Assembly (NCBI GenBank): GCA_028023455.1
Contig: JAQFVV010013068.1
Span: forward strand, 186,001-250,000
Source: Epiperipatus broadwayi
Lineage: Eukaryota > Onychophora > Udeonychophora > Euonychophora > Peripatidae
Direction: 5' to 3'
Length of the DNA: 64,000 bases
The position numbers and the translations under genes are program-made. The notes beneath the pieces were generated by a model. That model was not told the origin of the DNA. It worked only from the letters and a program-made list of their open reading frames with translations, and searched no databases. Below, one piece after another: positions 61,880 to 64,000 of this stretch (position 1 is its first letter; every line of letters starts with the position of its first letter).

Positions 61880-63235
61880 TATATATATAAGGGACTTGAA
61901 CTCAGACTTTCAAGCTCCCTACATCTATCCAATCCATTTTGTGCAACTGATACACATGACCACATACATATGAAAAAAAAAAGATCTCCAATATATCCGT
62001 ATTTCATGCTGAACCAGCACTCATCATTTGGTCTAGATCACCATCTCCCACACATATATACAATCAGTGCCCAATTTACATTAAGATAGCAAATCTTAAC
62101 ACTTTAATGGGCAAGCTTCAATCTTTTCCATTCTCCAACTCTTCAACCATTTATTTCATTGAAAATTTGAAAGATGAAAATCTCAAAGCCCTTGTTGATG
62201 GCAATATTATAGTCATGTCCATGGTGACCTTAAGTCAATCTGACCCCTCACATATAGGATCTTAATATATCCATTTAAATGGCAGAATACAGACTGAATA
62301 TGTACTATTTAAATATATGTATACTGTCTATGCTAGACAATGTAATTATAAGTGACTTGAACTCAGACTTTCAATCTCCCTATATCTATTCAATTCATCT
62401 TTTACATTGGATACATATGACCACATACATGTGAAAAAGGTAATCCTGACCTTTAATGAAATTGATGGTCGAAGAGTTGGAGAGTGGAAAAAATTGAAGC
62501 TTGTCCATTAAAGTTTAAAGATATTAATATAAACTGAACACTGATTGTATATATATGCGGGAGATGATGATCTGGATCAACTGATAATGCTGGTTCAGCA
62601 CAAAATACATATATTGGAGATCATTTATCTTTTTCACATGTATGTGGTCATAAGAAGGAATGAATAGATGCAGAGAGCTTAAAAGTCTGAGTTCAAGTTC
62701 CTTATAATTACATTAATACTAGTATAGACAATATTTATACATTTAAATGTTACATATTCAGTCAGTATTCAGCCCATCCCTCTTCTATATAATTAAATGA
62801 ATATATTAAGGCTCTACATATGAGGGGCCAGCATGGCTTAAGATCAACATAGGTATGACAATAATATTGGCATCAACAAGGGCTTTGAGCATTTCATCCT
62901 TAGATTTTCAATGAAATGGATGGCTGAAGAGTTGAAGAATGAAAATTGAAGCTTGTCCATTAAAGTTTAAAGATTTGTTATCTTAATATAAACTGAGAAA
63001 CTGATTGTGTATATGTGTGAAAGATGGTGACCTGAACTAAATGATGAGTGTTGGTTCAGAATAAAATATATGTATTGGAGATCATTTATTTTTTTCACAT
63101 GTATGTGGTCATGTGCATCAGTTGCATAATATAGATTGGATAGATGTAAGAAACATAAAACTCTAAGTTCAAGGTCCTTATAATTATATTGTCTAGACAA
63201 TATACATATATTTAAATATTATATATTGAGAGTTT
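61880..63235. mobile_element. Family S foldback element 3
   Basis: A forward unit (from about 61880) and the start of a second (from about 62345) are followed, after about 62440, by an inverted partial unit to about 62720 and an inverted unit to about 63235. The period is about 460 bp. Diagnostic blocks are GACTTGAACTCAGACTTTCAA, ATTTCATGCTGAACCAGCACT and, inverted, TTCACATGTATGTGGTCAT. The arms have diverged and I could not find a duplication at the ends. There is no coding content. Confidence 0.7.
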
Positions 63236-63239
63236 GTCA

Positions 63240-64000
63240 ACTTTTTGGATTTTATGATGCATATGTAGATGGCTAATATTCTGATGACAGAACAATAAAT
63301 TATATTTATGCATATACAATAGTGTCACATTATTTATAAAATGTCTGCATAGTTACAGCACAATTGTCAATTTAGTTTAGTGGTAGAATAGTAAGACTTG
63401 AGGTCCTTAGTTTACAACTTCACTTTGTTGCTTTTGGTTCTCAAACATCATCTGAACTTCTAAGAAGTGCAATATTTTTAACATTACATATCAAAAAAGT
63501 ATTGTATTTAGATAAGTACATATTAAGTACAAAAAAAGAATTTATTTGTTAAAAAGAAAAAAATAATTTAATTTTTATATTAGGTATAAAAAACTGACAT
63601 ATATTTATTACATGTCATAATGCAATAAAAAACAACTAAAGATTGATTTTACTTGATAATCGGTCTCTTCTTAGGCAAAATAATTTTCAGTGTTAACATA
63701 TGTGCATTATCTGTAATACCACACTAATGCTTCAAACTTAAATCATTTAGCAGATATTCTGATACATTTAATTGTTTTAAAAAATTATTGAGCCTCGATC
63801 GAATTGTATTACATATAAACATAGCTAAAATTTCACATAAAGACTTATAAAACTTCAGTAAATTTGCTCCTGCAAATTTTGATATAATTTAATCATGCTG
63901 AAAAATTTTTAAAATGCACAAACACTTTTGCAATACAATTAATAATAAATGAACTTCTCATACCTATAGAGTAAAATTCTTTACATTTCTACAGCTTTTA
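63240..64000. other. AT-rich non-coding DNA
   Basis: No gene was recognised; it contains the possible tRNA-like SINE head at 63370-63430. Confidence 0.5.
63370..63430 (+). repeat. Possible tRNA-like SINE head
   Basis: TAGTTTAGTGGTAGAATA (63373-63390) is a good Box A and D-arm match. A weak Box B-like AGTTTACAACTT follows at 63409. The remaining stems do not pair well, so this is at best a decayed SINE start. Confidence 0.35.

Noticed and set aside
61880-63235. A 14-bp duplication around family S element 3
   Set aside because: Candidate TA-rich matches near both ends did not hold up, so none is claimed.

Overview
The window is about 64 kb of very AT-rich nuclear DNA from a multicellular animal, most likely an invertebrate. 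The grounds are one spliced animal-type gene (NUDT7-like, with a peroxisomal signal), huge non-coding gaps, and a dense mix of retrotransposons and DNA transposons (RTE LINEs, Ty3-type LTR elements, a Penelope-like fragment, a Merlin-like element, MITEs and tRNA-like SINE heads). I cannot place it in a phylum from sequence alone; arthropod and mollusc both remain possible. There is no sign of operons, bacterial genes, CRISPR or rRNA.

Layout. 0-3 kb: the last coding exon of a peroxisomal CoA diphosphatase (minus strand), beside a 230-bp inverted-repeat MITE. 5.7-7 kb: an old copy of a 465-bp repeat unit, a TA-flanked hairpin MITE and a Ty3-type integrase tail. 8.5-9.9 kb: a foldback element (family S) with a 14-bp target-site duplication. 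13.5-14.2 kb: a family S fragment and another inverted-repeat structure. 19.7-20.3 kb: a truncated RTE LINE. 22.4-25.4 kb: a near-identical array of 465-bp units, four forward then two and a half inverted, bounded by a perfect 14-bp duplication. 29.6-33.3 kb: a broken RTE LINE with a second 5' fragment joined head to tail. 35.3-36.4 kb: a second family S foldback. 37.7-38 kb: two tRNA-like SINE heads pointing apart. 41.5-43.2 and 57.4-60.2 kb: two copies of a long dispersed repeat; the second carries a Merlin-like transposon and a 188-bp retro-insertion, and the first shows both empty sites. 43.5-52.6 kb: a coiled-coil gag-like fragment followed by a complete LTR element with 2.6-kb LTRs and only a broken gag inside. 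53.7-57.4 kb: two inverted Penelope-like pieces. 61.9-63.2 kb: a third family S foldback.

The most unusual signal is the recurring foldback design. In at least three elements from two unrelated sequence families, units of roughly 465-485 bp are arranged forward and then inverted. Both outer ends fall near the same unit position but are offset by about 52-57 nt, and each element is bounded by a 14-bp duplication (two perfect, one 12/14). The second notable element is the gag-only LTR element, which must rely on proteins supplied elsewhere. The one host gene is the NUDT7-like gene; everything else supported here is mobile or repetitive DNA.
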